From assembly GCF_032062135.1 (NCBI RefSeq), contig NC_092862.1, positions 94,297,969 through 94,361,968 of the forward strand: 64,000 bases of DNA, read 5' to 3'. The position numbers and the translations under genes were made by a program. This DNA comes from Pyxicephalus adspersus. Lineage: Eukaryota > Chordata > Amphibia > Anura > Pyxicephalidae. Below are positions 38,271 through 50,470 of this stretch, piece after piece; the first letter of the stretch is position 1, and every line of letters begins with the position of its first letter. Below the pieces are notes generated by a model, which saw nothing but the letters and a program-made list of their open reading frames with translations, ran no database searches and was not told the DNA's origin.

Positions 38271-39379
38271 CCTCCTTGCCGTTAAGCCCGACCTTCCTAC
38301 GGGCAAAAAAAAAATGGCTACGATGGTTAACCCCGAGTTTTTTCCCATCCTTACTTACCTGGTCCCGTTGTGCTCATCCAGCGTTGTGTTCATGTTCCAG
38401 CGTCGTCCTCCGTCGATCGTCGTCCGTCGATCTCCCTCTCCCTCTCTCTTCGTCGGGTGCCAGCGGGACTGGTAAGAAGCCGGCCGGCATCTTGTGTTCC
38501 GCCGACCGGCTTCTTACCTGGTCCCGCTGATCGTCCACGTCCTTCTTCTTCCAGCGCCGGATGATCTCTGAAACGAGAACCCGTCCGGCGGAGAAAAGAA
38601 AAACCGGACGGCTCCTCCCTGCGTGCGTGATCACGTCGGCGTGTGTGCGGGAAATTCAAATTGAAACTCATTCATTCATTTTGTATTGGATTCAATATAA
38701 ACTCCTGTATCCAATCCAATACAAAATAATTCAAAAATTACAAAGTATATAACTGGTAAATTCAAACTGTCATTTTGTATTGGATTGAATACAAACTCCC
38801 GTATCCAATCCAATACAAAAAATTAAAAAAAAATAAAATAAAAGTAAATAACTTGGAAATTCAAATTTATATTTTGTATTTGATTGGATACAAACTTGCG
38901 TATCCAATCCAATACAAAATAATATAAAATAATACAAAGTACATAACTGGTAAATTCAAACGCTCATTTTGTATTGGATTGAATACAAACTCCCTATCCA
39001 ATCCAATACAAAAAATTAAAAAAAATAAAAGTAAATAACTTGGAAACTCAAATTTATATTTTGTATTTTAATGGATACAAACTTGCGTATCCAATCCAAT
39101 ACAAAATAATATAAAATTAATACAAAGTACATAACTGGTAAATTCAAATGCTCATTTTGTATTGGATTGAATACAAACTCCAGTATCCAATCCAATACAA
39201 AAAATAAAAATAAATAAAATAAAAGTAAATACATTTTTTATATTCATATTATCTACTAGAACCCCTATTCAGACATATTTCTGTAAGTTACAGGTCTACA
39301 ATTTAAAAAAAAAATTTAATGAAAAACAGTGGATCACTTTTGGTACAGAAATCTAGACCTCAGTGTAACGCTCAGGTGG
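38271..39379 (-). mobile_element. TTAA-flanked non-autonomous transposon, copy 2, with palindromic minisatellite
   Basis: The element lies between TTAA at 38267-38270 and 39380-39383; its right end CGCTCAGGTGG complements the CCACCTGGGCG start of other copies. The left third (38330-38660) is CpG-rich and contains two consensus 5' splice sites on the - strand (ACCAGGTAAG). 38680-39202 is an array of six imperfect palindromes (TTTTGTATTGGATT ... AATCCAATACAAAA), organised as a dimeric unit of about 190 bp. It ends with ACAGGTCTACAATTTAAAA, as in copies 3 and 4. Frames through the CpG block are long only because of composition. Confidence 0.8.
38680..39202. repeat. Minisatellite of six palindromic units inside copy 2
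   Basis: Near-palindromes of about 47 bp begin at roughly 38680, 38772, 38872, 38967, 39060 and 39154. Each joins TTTTGTATTGGATT to AATCCAATACAAAA through a short spacer such as CAAACTCCNGT. Linkers alternate between ATAACTGGTAAATTCAAA and ATAACTTGGAAATTCAAA, giving a higher-order period of about 190 bp. Confidence 0.88.
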
Positions 39380-40451
39380 TTAAGAAGCAATGTATTGTTT
39401 GTTTGTATTGATCTACTACCCTAATGGCTCCAGTTTTCCTACCTATTGCTTTCAGATCCTAATACAGTCCACTCTTGTGACCTGTCCTCAACTTATTCAA
39501 AACCCTTTCTCTGACATCCTTGAACAATTTTTTAAAAGTCATCTAAAGGTGGAACATTTCTGTCAAATCTGACAAGTCTATGGCATGTAGGTTTATTTTT
39601 CTATTAGTGACTTAGTCACTTCCAGGATATGTTATGACTTGACTGGCACAGCATCTTGTATCAAACATATGACTCCAGTAAATATGTCATCTCTACTTAA
39701 AATGAATTGCCAAGGTTTAACCTAATATGTTAGCTGTAAATGTAGTGCTGTGAATAAAGTACAAATGGCTAGTGTCTAAAAATAGTGTGTTTCTGTGGGA
39801 TTACTTTTGTCAGATATCTGGCAGCATAATAATGACAGTTTAGTCAATGTGACTGTGTGTCTACATTTACCCATCATGCCTGAAGCAGAGCTTCTTAGAC
39901 TGTCCTAATCCTAAACTCCTATGTCAAGGTACAATAGACAATGAACAGTGCACAGTTATTATAGGGTAAAAGTACTGGGTGAGTTATCTATTATTACATT
40001 ACCTAATCCTTCAAATTATAAAAGTTCCATCTTCTCTTCTACTTTATGCCCATAGGACAAGATGACCTGAATTAAATGATTTATTTTAATCCCTGATATG
40101 CATCAGATTAACTGTAGCAATTTCATGCAATGGGAATATTCAACATCATTTAAATTATAATAAAAGATTTCTGGAAAAGATGTATACTAATTACTGTAAA
40201 GACAGCACTTGAAACCATTTTTTGACATATTTACATCTACATTTTGCCATAAGAACAGCTGGTTACAATATAAAGTTGTAACTGTTTTAGCAGTTTGAAC
40301 AGTCCAGTAAAATATTAGTGAAGATACAGAAAAATGAAAGTTTTTTTCAATGTGTGTGTTTCTGTAAGAACATAAGCTGGGGCATAGGTATTGATACATA
40401 AAAGCTGAACTGTAAACACACACCAAGCAGAAATTATTTGTCATATGTTAA

Positions 40452-41531
40452 CCACCTGGGCGGTTACCCCGAGCCTGGTTCGGGGTAAGAAAACTTGCTC
40501 AAAGCGTTGGGTAGCTAAAAATAGAAACAAGCGTTACAGTGCAATCTGATTTTCATACAACATTGTATGACAATTGTATAACAACTGAAAAAAAACACTT
40601 ACCCTGTCCCCGCAGCTCCTCCGGAGATGTCTTCTCTCTTCTGTCTTCTTCCGGCGTGTGCAGTGACGATCTCCGGGGTTTTCCGGTGACCTTGCTACAT
40701 ACGTCGGTGCGGGCGGAGGCGGGGCGGGAAATTCAAATCATTTTGTATTGGATTCAATACAAAAAAGCTGTATTGAGTCTAATACAAAGAAATCTTTATA
40801 TAATATATATAATTTTATTATATATATATTATATAAGCTACTATACAGTTACATTACATTATACACTATTTTTTTTTTAAGATTTTTTTGTTTTATAAAT
40901 TTTTTTTTTAAAGTTTATTATTAAATGTATTAAATTTTGGACATATTTCGGTGAGTTATGCCTAAGAATTAAAGCCTACAATCTAAAATAAATTTCCATG
41001 CAAAAAATGTAACGCTTTTTGCATGGAAGTACGCAAAGAATTAGAACACTCTGCTTTTGCATAGGCGTCCCTCGGTGATTTCTGCTGATGTCAGAGCCTA
41101 CGCCCGTCGACGGGGGTGTTAGCAGGAAATTCAAATATTTTGTATTGGATTTATTACAAAGTCCTGTATCCAATCTAATACAAAATAATACAAAATATAT
41201 TTATGTGGTTTTGTCTATAGTTATGTGACGTTGGACTCTGTTTTAAAATTTACCACACTAGGGAGGTGTTTTATTGCATTTTCAGTATTTTTTATTTATT
41301 TATGCATTCTTGTTTAAGCTGATTTTTGTGTTTTTTAATTAATTTTAATATTAAAGTTATTTGTTTTTTTGATTGTGTGTTTCAAACGTTATTATATTCA
41401 GGATATCTACTAGACCCTTGTTCGGACATATTTCTGTAAGGTACAGGTCTACAATTTAAAAAAAAAAATCATGAAAAACAGTGTACTGCTTTTGGTACAG
41501 AAATCCAGACATCAGTGAAACGCCCAGGAGG
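40452..41531 (-). mobile_element. TTAA-flanked non-autonomous transposon, copy 3 (chimeric)
   Basis: TTAA lies at 40448-40451 and 41532-41535. The ends are CCACCTGGGCGGTTAC and CGCCCAGGAGG. The left part (to about 41050) matches copy 1: a CpG-rich block with GTAAGTG on the - strand, the palindrome at 40739-40790, ACATATTTCGGTGAGTTATG, and TTTCCATGCAAAAA. The right part (from about 41090) matches the reverse complement of copy 4 (57256-57660): a second palindrome at 41137-41190, then TATGTGGTTTTGTCTATAG, ACTAGGGAGGTGTTTTA and ACAGGTCTACAATTT. It therefore joins two subfamilies. Confidence 0.82.
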
Positions 41532-41535
41532 TTAA

Positions 41536-42004
41536 TTAAACCCTGAGATTTACACACTTTGGCCAGACACCCTGTTGTAATGTTTATTTGCTGTTGTTCA
41601 GTGTGTTCCCACTTAATACTGTGTGCCTATGTTGCTCTATTCCTCTTCTTATCCTCACATTTTGGTTTACCCTTTGGACCTTTGACTTCTTGTTTGTGCT
41701 GGCCTTGTTAGCTCTTTTGGATAGAGTAGGGGATGTATAAAACTTAAATGAAGTAAGGAGCTACAACCCAAGTGAAAAAAGACATTCTTATCCTGGTATG
41801 TTTCATGGGAGTTCTTCAACTTATTACAAGTCAAGATTCTTTTTTATTTAGTATATGACAATTTACCTGTGTATACAGCTTCCTTGCTAACCTGCATTTT
41901 TTTTATTTCCCTAGGATCGCATGAGGATCACATGAAAGTGGCAGACTCAAGAAATGGGCAGCTGGGCATTGATTAAACATTTATCTATGATGTCTTCCAC
42001 TTCA

Positions 42005-42041
<37 letters not shown>

Positions 42042-43020
42042 TGTTATATACAGGGTACCCCAAAAGTTACTACACACTTCCTTTTTTCTACTTTGTTCCA
42101 GGTATCATTTGGAGAGACTTGAGCCATCAGCATATGACAACTTAGGCTTTGCAGCTTTTGTAAGCATATCATTCCCTTAAACATTGCTCGCCAATTGACA
42201 TTGGAGCAGCGTTGCAAAATTGACACTCAGCAAGAAGTTTTTCAGTCCTCTACTGCAGTTCAATGTCAATTTCACTTGCACTTCAGTTAGTTTAGTTTAA
42301 GCTGGAATACCAATGAATGACATTCTGGTGCTAATTACCTCCTTGATTGTTATATAAAATTCTTTGTCCTGTATACCAAAGAAAAATCATTTGGCTAATG
42401 CTCCTATAGGTCTGTTTAACACCTAATCAATTATGGTGACAAAAGGGCTGTTTCTATAAATACTTGAAAATTATTCAAGTTTTTTTTTTTTTACATTTGT
42501 TTCTCCCTGTTCTCCTCTTCTCCTGTTCATAGTAGTTGCTGATACTTGCAGATAAAAATGTTAACGCACTTAGACAGGTGCATACTATTATATAGGTTTG
42601 GAAACTGATCTTCTAGAAGGTAAATTAGAAAGTAAATATATTCACAGCAACTCCTTTTCATTTGCCACTTTGCCAACCATCTAACACAGATACCATTGTT
42701 ACATTCACTTCTATATTATGAAATTGTTGACTGTTAGTGTGACAAAATATTAAAAATGGTAAAATGATGCCCTCTTGTGGAGAAATCATATAATAACTCA
42801 AATTATAAGATATAAATTCAAATGATAAAGTCAAAATTCAGGACAAAAGACAGTTTTTAATATATAATTACCTTAGATGTGGCAGATGGGCAGTGTTTTT
42901 TCTGCATTTGATATGTGTTTGGAATGCACCTTAAATGAGGCCCTTTTTTTAGCAGCACTAGGTAAGCACCACTCATGACAGATCAGTTTTAGGTTTAGAT
43001 GCATTTTTATGCAGCATGCA
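41536..43020. other. Intergenic sequence with a possible mariner-like scrap
   Basis: No gene was found. A (TA)n tract is at 42008-42040. It is followed by ACAGGGTACCCCAAAAGTTA at about 42050, which resembles mariner terminal sequence, and by a + strand peptide near 42195-42235 (LEQRCKID) resembling a transposase N-terminus. The evidence is too short to call an element. A CTCF-like word lies at 42769-42780. Confidence 0.4.
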
Positions 43021-44450
43021 GTTAGGACACCCTACCCCCTAATAGCTAGTGTTACCCCTTTTGGCTGAAATTACTGCAGTGAGACGCTTCTTCTAGCCAT
43101 CTTCCAGTCTCTGACATCGGTCTGAGGAATGTTTGCCCCACACCTCAATGCAGAATTCTTTCAGCTATGAGATGTTTATAGGGGTTTCTTGCATGCACAG
43201 CCCATTTCAAGTCACCCCACACCATCTCAATGGGATTAGTATCTGGGATTTAATTTTGCCACTCCAGGACTCTCCTTTTCATAGTTTTCAGCCAGTTCTT
43301 GGTGGATTTACTGGTATGTTTAGGGTCATTGTGGTGTTGCAGGTTCAAGTTCTGCTTCAGCTTTAATTTTTCTTATAGATGGTCTCACATGTTCCTCAGG
43401 CCAACTCTGACACACGGTAGAATTCATAATGGATTCTATGATGGTGAGCTAGCCAGGTTCTACTGCAGCAAAGCATCCGCAAACCATAACACTTCCACCT
43501 CCATGCTTCACAGTTGGTATGAGGTTGTTTTCCTGGAATGTTGTGTTTGGTTTACACCAAACATGTCCTCTGTTCTGGTGTCCAAATTAATACATTTTAG
43601 ACTCATCTGTCCAAAGAACAATATTTTAGAAGTCCTGGTCTTTGTCTATGTTCTCTCTGACAAACTTCAGTCTGGCCTTGGTGTTTCTCTTAGAGAGCAA
43701 AAGTTTCCTCCTTGCACACCTCTCATGCAAGTTAAAATTGTGCAGTCTCTTTCGGATTGTTGAAGCTTGCACTTTCACATCAACAGCAGCAAGAGCCTGC
43801 TGTAGCTCCCATGATGAAATTTTGGGGTTTTTGGAGACTTCTTGTAGCATCTTGCATTCTGCTGTCCTTGTGAACTTGCTTGGACAGCCAGACCTGAGCA
43901 TGTTGGCAGCTGCTGTGAAAGTTCTCCACTTGTAGGCTATTTTCTGGACAGTAGAATGGCTGATTTCAAACTCTTTTGATATCTTTTTAAATCCATTACC
44001 AGACTTAAAGGCTGCTGCAATCTTCTTTCTGAAGGCCTCAGACAGTTCTTTTGATCTCACCATGGTGTTCATTCTCACCTCAACAGTCTGGGGCATTCCA
44101 AACTAAATGTCTGAGGTTTACTTAGGGCAAATCCCCTTCAAAATGCTGAGTAACGATGTTCTAACCATGTGCATTTCATGTCATACACCTGGATGTGATT
44201 TGAGCCATTTTAAGTTGGAATACATGTGGGGGTGTCCTAATTTTTTCCTCACAAGAATTGCAAAATTGCATTTTTGTAGAATTACATTTTACAGAAAAAT
44301 ATAAAAAGTATTTTCCTTAGTTTCGATTGTTTAGTTATATCACTTGAATCTCCCAGTATTGTTAAAATTTAGATTAAATATCCATATGTCTAAAAATGTT
44401 ACAAAAACACACATGCTTTCATAGGGTGTTCTTATTTTTTTACATGACTC
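43021..44450 (-). mobile_element. Degenerate Tc1-like DNA transposon
   Basis: The right end has two direct repeats, GGGTGTCCTAATTTTTT at 44229-44246 and GGGTGTTCTTATTTTTTT at 44424-44441. This is the IR/DR arrangement of Tc1-like elements; the left end begins TTAGGACACCCTACCCCCT at 43022. The transposase is on the - strand (next entry). The left terminal repeat is short, so that end has been truncated. Confidence 0.88.
43040..44096 (-). pseudogene. Tc1-like transposase, broken
   Basis: An open frame of 156 residues (44096 down to 43626) holds the N-terminal paired-type helix-turn-helix region: VRSKELSEAFRKKI, then STVQKIAYKW and a second helix set around WELQQALAAVDVKV. It stops near the start of the catalytic domain. 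Beyond the stop, other frames show LWTDESKM (first catalytic aspartate), HHNDPKHTSKSTK around 43300-43340 (second aspartate) and NPIEMVWGD near 43220 (the glutamate). Stops and frameshifts between these pieces make it a pseudogene. Intact Tc1 transposases are about 340 residues. Confidence 0.9.
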
Positions 44451-44908
44451 CTAGGTATTGTACATATGGCAGATGATTGTCCAATATGAATGTACAGAGT
44501 GTACAGAGGTTGCTCGATATAGATCTGTTTTGACATGAAAAAACAGGTAATGCCCACAGGATGGGGGGAGCATGGCGTGGTCATGGTGGGGGAAAATGTG
44601 ATAGTTAGGCTCCTGTCTCACCCAAGGAAATCTCTTTTACTCACTCTATTGTGGCTTACCTACTTTCCATTTGTTGTGGGGTTAGGAATACATGTAACCA
44701 CCTTTCTCCCACTCCCCCAAATTGCTACTTGAGAATGTATTCCAAAGTTTTTCACCAGGTATAATTGCACCAGCTAAACATCTTATTCTTATTGGACTTC
44801 AAACTTGTCTGAATCCATGGAACTCTGGGCCCTAAATCTTTATCTTACTAAATGACAAAGTGTCTATTTTCATCACACAAAATCAGACATTGTGAGGAAA
44901 CTTGAGAC
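44451..44908. other. Intergenic, nothing recognised
   Basis: Ordinary sequence lies between the Tc1-like element and a possible LTR. Short open frames here have no recognisable similarity. Confidence 0.6.
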
Positions 44909-45544
44909 ACTGTTAGGGCTGCACCTCCTGGCAGATGATGTGGGGGCGCGGAGTCTAAATGTTTCCCCGTTTTCACCAGAGCATCCCGCAAGGGATGATG
45001 GGCCGGTGACCCTAATGGCCACCGGACTTCTTTGCTGCGCGGAGAACACCAGGTCGCAGCCACCAGGCTCTCCCTACCAGGGGCGAGCGGGACAGAGGGC
45101 TTTGGTGTAGGGACAGCGCAGATCAGGGACAGCTGACAGCAGAAAGTATAATCCAGGGGGACTGATGAACAGAGCAGGCGGCAGACAAAGCGAAGGTCAG
45201 GTAACAGGCCAAGGTCTGGACAGATAGCTGATAAAACAAAGTCAGGTAACAGGCCAAGGTCAAACACACGACTATCTGGCAGAGAGGCAAGAAATGCACT
45301 GAGGATTTAGCAACTAGAGCCTGGAATCAGGGAGGTATAAATACAGCTAGCAGCCAGTACCAGGACAAGGTTGGAACTAGGAACTACTCTGCTCATTAGC
45401 TGCTCACATTTCCTGAAATACCCTTCAGCTGAGCACAGCCTCAGAGAAAGTGCAGGGTATGATAATAAAGGTATATCTTTGCACAGCTAAAGGGAAGCTG
45501 AGGATTCTGCAGGCTGCTGGACAGACGAAGGCAGAGTGGTAACA
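44909..45544. repeat. Possible LTR-like dispersed repeat
   Basis: This 636 bp block runs from TGTTAGGGCTGCACC to GCAGAGTGGTAACA, giving TGTTA/TAACA ends as in many LTRs. It is GC-rich at the left and contains near-duplicate words (CAGGTAACAGGCCAAGGTC, twice). I found no matching 5-bp target duplication, so the boundaries and the LTR call remain tentative. Confidence 0.35.
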
Positions 45545-45571
45545 CTGACCCTCTGTTCTCGCAACATGTAC

Positions 45572-46130
45572 CCCCGGGGTCTATATGCAGCTTAACAGGC
45601 AGATAACACCACTCTACTAGTCAATAAATTGAGACTTGTGTGAAAATCTGTTGCTTTATTAACCGGACGTAGACATGGCTAAATTCAAGAAAGAAATGAA
45701 CAAACACACTGTAAGAACATTACCTAAGATGATCATACAATGTACATTGCATAAGAAATACAATCTGGTAGCATATAACAATAACTGTAGCCCCTAGCAA
45801 TAGCTGAGCACATATAACTAACACATACTTTCTACCATCTGCTGTCTTCTTCTTCCTATAAATCTCTGCTCAAGCAGGAAATTACATCACAGAACTACAA
45901 ATAGATCACTAATGATAAATAGCCACTAGATGGCACTGTGGACCTAAATATGAGCATTCCTACCTAATTATTAATGACTTACAACTGTAATCAATGCAAT
46001 ACAATAACTTATGTCCAGAGGATAGTACAGACAACTATAGACTTTGGTATTATAATCCTACCTGATCTCTCTAAACATAAACATAGGACCTTAAAATGTC
46101 TTCTTCAGCTCTTTTGAGACCACAACATCC
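45572..46130 (-). repeat. Possible solo or terminal LTR fragment
   Basis: Read on the - strand, the block starts TGTTGTGGTCTCAAAAGAGC after a purine run (AGTAGGGGA). It carries AATAAAGCAACAG followed by TTTTCACACAAG, and ends near GGGGTACA. A purine tract before TG and an internal poly(A) signal fit a 3' LTR. No target duplication, primer-binding site or gag/pol frame was found. It also holds a CTCF-like core at 45923-45934. Confidence 0.35.
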
Positions 46131-47719
46131 CCTACTGGTGGGGGTTTGGGCCTACCTCCTCAGTGCACCAAATCTCCATTTCAAGTAACTTATAGGACTT
46201 AAGCTATGTTCCCTATTTACCTAAGGGAGCCATTAATGTTGTATATTACTATTATGATTGATGAAGGGATTTCTATTGTCCTGCTGCCCTTGACATCTAA
46301 AGGTCCATGTGTATGATCATAAATTTGGATTCCTCACTAGCCTCAGTCCATAACACAGCACCTCCCTACTTTGATTGTTAGTACAATGCTAAAGGTCCTA
46401 ATAACCAGGCCAAGCGATCACAAATTCCATATTCCATACACAAGGCCCTTGTTGGCTTGATTCAGTTTTAAAAGATTTACTTACATTCATACCCCCTCTT
46501 GCCACATTAGATTATATATCACCTAATAACCTCACATCACAATTGCCCAGCATTTTACATTTGTATGCAATGGCAATATGAAGGGACTGTCTCTAGACAG
46601 GGTAGGTGAATGTAAAAGAAGCTTACTACAGTTCAGAAGCCAATGGATTTAAACCTTGATGACTGTCAACGTTGAATGTTTTGATAACTCACTTTAGCAT
46701 GGAAAGAACGTATAGGAGGAAATAAACCAATTAAACATTTTGGAAAGTGGTAATATAGTTTGCTTGTGTACATTTGTATTTTTGAAATAGACCACAATAT
46801 AATATAAAAGCCAACAATTTACCATAGTCATGAATTTGCATACATTAATTGTGCATACATACACCTGGGGAAAATAATGGTACAATTTATTGCATAAGAT
46901 TTAGATAGATTGATTACTCTCCATGTGAACATCACTGGTCATTACTAACAACAACCACATGTATGCATACAGCAGTTTATTTTGTAAATTAATTGGTAAC
47001 AATACATTATAGCATTATATTTCATTCTACTTATCTATAGCATCTCAAACTCATTGATTTCCAAAATGTTCCTCTGGGGCTGGGGGTTGTAATTTTGATT
47101 TTGTATTGAGTATTTACATATATGCGGTTATACAGTATATTGCATATATAATACTTCCTGACATTTGAAAGAGTCACAAAGGAACGTGGATGTAGTCAAG
47201 TGGGCTGGGCATGTACTGGATGTGGCTAAAGCACGATAGACATCATTGACTAATGTGGAAATACATTCCAGATACTACAATACACTTACTAACACTGTAC
47301 ACACTAAAACCATTGCATTTTAAGGTATACCAATGGACCAGGGTGACAAGGGGCATAACTGAGGGAGAGGACCTCTTGTTGCCTAGTGCTGTAGGGGTCT
47401 GTTGGTGGGAGGCTTATTTAGAATCTTGAAGCCCCCTTTCAAAAGGAGGTCCCCTGATGTCTGCCCCACCCTAGGAGGGGTACATAGTACCACATACTCA
47501 TTTGCATAAAAGGTTAAAACAGCCTTAAAATATCAAAAACATACCATGTATAAAAAATATTCTATTTTTAAGTAATACCTTTTCAGGATCCAGCAATGTG
47601 TACATGCACCCATCATGGGATGATCCATTCGCCGATATCTGCGTTGTCTTTCTATTGAGAACTAACAATCTCTGAGCTAATGACATCATCTAGTGGCAAT
47701 CTTCAATATACACCTAAGT
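46131..47719. other. Intergenic, nothing recognised
   Basis: AT-rich sequence has no gene, clear repeat boundary or RNA gene. 46131-46500 may be internal sequence of the LTR-like block but has no coding similarity. Confidence 0.6.
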
Positions 47720-48108
47720 CAGGAGCGTCAAACTCTGGCCAAATCTGGCCAGCAATGTCCTTTTTTTTGGTCCCAAAGGAATCCTAAAAATGAATTGCAG
47801 CTGGCCTGCTGATGCACTGAATTAGTGCCACTACTACAATTCCTGGCATCACTTACGTCTATAGACCAGCGGCTTCTCTGCCTATGCACGGTCCGCATTA
47901 GATTGTTTTATAGACGCAGGGAATTGTAGTAGTGGTGCTATTTCAGTGAAGAGGGAGTTCTAACTACTTTTAACATTAAGCCCTGCATTGGACTGTTTTC
48001 TTGACGCAGGGAATCGTAGTTGCGGTGCTATTTCAATTTCAAGTTTGGCCCACGACTTTAATTAAGTTTTTATTTTGGCCCACTGTGTATTTGAATTTGA
48101 CACCCCTG
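47720..48108. mobile_element. Non-autonomous hAT-type element, 389 bp, intact target duplication
   Basis: The element starts CAGGAGCGTCAAACTCTGGCC and ends GAATTTGACACCCCTG, an imperfect inverted repeat of the hAT type. The 8-bp duplication ACCTAAGT flanks it at 47712-47719 and 48109-48116. Two internal blocks (GACGCAGGGAATTGTAGTAG and GACGCAGGGAATCGTAGTTG) repeat. No transposase is present. Confidence 0.88.
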
Positions 48109-48116
48109 ACCTAAGT

Positions 48117-50414
48117 GAAAGACAGCATGTTATCTATATGTTTAGGACTTTTACATACATAACTCCCCCTGACAAGTTACAGAAACCAGTACCATCCCAG
48201 CAGAAAGAGGACAAATGGGAGCTATGTGTCTATGCTTTAAATATGTTTTATTGTGTGTTGTCTATGTACTAATATGCAATGTGAAATTCAGTTGTAATCC
48301 ATTTTAGAGTTAATCAGTGACTCTTATACAAACCTCTTGTACTTTCTTGTACATTTTTTTGTAATAAAAACTCACCCTATTGATCAGACATGTTTGGTGA
48401 TTGCCAGGTATCTATTTGTATTGGAAGCAATAACTAGCACAGGGCTGACTGATTGCCCATTTAGAGCTGTAGCCTTCAAGCCTCTGGCCCCACAACCCCC
48501 CAACCAATCATGCTGTCACATATCTGCTCCCTTATTGGTCAAACCAGCAGGGGGTTCCTGCAGGATTGCTAAGGGAATGCAAGTCAAAGGTTTTAAATGC
48601 TTCTATGAATCTAGTGCAGAATATGCACTGATCTGCTTTCACTGTAAGCTTTTCCAGTGTGCATTAGAAGCTGCAATATAGAACATGCCTTATTTCCTGA
48701 CTATATGTCCAGCATCATCTAGACTTTTCTTCCCAACTTTTGTTGGGGTCATGTTTTAAGCAATTTCACATTAGGAAAAACAGAGTTAGTTTCTATGGTA
48801 TTGTTAAACTCGGATTTGACGCTCTTTTGTAGAGCAATCAAGTTTTATCAGCATTTCATGTTGGGGACAGGTTTGCCATTTTCATTCACTCTAAAATAAT
48901 TTCATTAATTAGTGGGCATAGGTAGAAAATGCTAGGATACAAATCACTATTTTATTCTATTGTAACCAGTGATTCTAGAGATTAAATTCCCAGCTTCAAA
49001 CCATGAATCACCCATGTATTTCATTCATTGGAATTTAGCTCTTCCAATGGGTTATGAGTTCTGTGTATTTCAAAGTCACTCACGTTGCACTATGCAGTTG
49101 CACTTGTTCAATGTACGGTATTTATAAAAGTAAACTATTTATTATCACTCCAATGGTGCCACCTAGTGGCCACAATGGATAATACATGCAGTGATACATG
49201 TTAAAGTAAAAATCTGTAATCAATTAGGTCCCAAGATAAAAAAAATAGTAATCTTATCTGCTTGATCACAGTATTTTTATTACACCCACTTCTACTTGTT
49301 TCAACAAGGACGCAACAATCTTCTCTTGGTCTTTTCCTAGGATAACTTTGGTCATCCATTTTAAATAGTGACGAGTAATGCGTAAACATTGTTTTAGAGC
49401 CACAGTTTAAAATATAGTAGATTGACATCAGGAAAAAGTTAAATGGTTTATGTTTTTTTATGTTCACATTTATTCAGTCATCTATATTGATATTGCTACT
49501 TTTCTATTTTTTATATATGTATTTTTTTTGATCGATAATATATTTATTCAACAATTTTATATATTAAAGAAACACAATTACAATACAAACAGAAATATAA
49601 AAAATTAAGGGGACAAAACATTGACATATATGTCCGGTATAAAACAATAGGTAAAGGTAAAAAAGGACAAACACAAATTGAAACATTAGTAGTCAACATT
49701 GTATCAAAGCTTCTTTTCCTTATACGTTTTTTTTTTCCCATTAAATATTCTTTTCAGCACACACAGAATCATACCTTAAATTAGAGCTCAAAGTAAGGCA
49801 GTAAGAGACACTCCATGACGAGCAAAAAACAATAATTGCCTATTGGAATATTTTAGAGGCTAAATAAAAGGTTAAATATTCCTTCTTTTTTTTTTAATTA
49901 TAAAGGTGTATAAACCACTCAAAAAAGAGACAACTGAGAGGGAAAGAAAGACAATACTATATGGTTGTGAAAGAGAGACAGTCCCTCATAATCAGACGAA
50001 TTTAGGAGGTATACAGAATATACAGGAAAAGTTTACACTTTGTTTTAACCTACCTAAGAAGAAAATTAGATTGACAGACTACCTAGCAAATCATCTGTTG
50101 ATTCAATAAACACTTTCTCCAGGAAAATGTAATCCACACAGGGGCCTACCTATAGTGGAGATCAGTGCTTTGATCATTGCGTTGTATTCACTTCCAGTAA
50201 TTTTTTAAGGGGACTATTATGGTAATTGATCATTACCTAAAATGGCTTATGCTGCCCATTACCTATTATTCCTGCTTCCTTTGTTAGTTTAAAAAAATTG
50301 TGATTACTTCAAAAGAGGCAATTGTCATTTTAGACTTATTTAGGTTATTATTCACAAAGATAGTGATCATGACAACTGAATAAAAATAATCACCCCTTAA
50401 TAAAGGTTCACATG

Positions 50415-50415
<1 letters not shown>
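48117..50415. other. Intergenic sequence, mostly featureless
   Basis: No gene was recognised. A CTCF-like core lies on the - strand at 49158-49169. 49530-49740 is A/T-rich, repeat-like sequence. The short frames show no similarity. Confidence 0.6.

Positions 50416-50470
<55 letters not shown>

Noticed and set aside
38237..38671. Several overlapping frames of 60-97 codons on both strands
   Set aside because: They fall in the CpG-rich block of transposon copy 2, where stops are rare; low-complexity arginine/serine products with no similarity.
42046..42300. Possible mariner-like element
   Set aside because: Only one end-like word and about ten transposase-like residues; no second terminus found.
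44848..45267. 139-codon frame on the - strand
   Set aside because: Lies in a GC-richer LTR-like repeat with internal duplications; no gag, pol or host domain visible.
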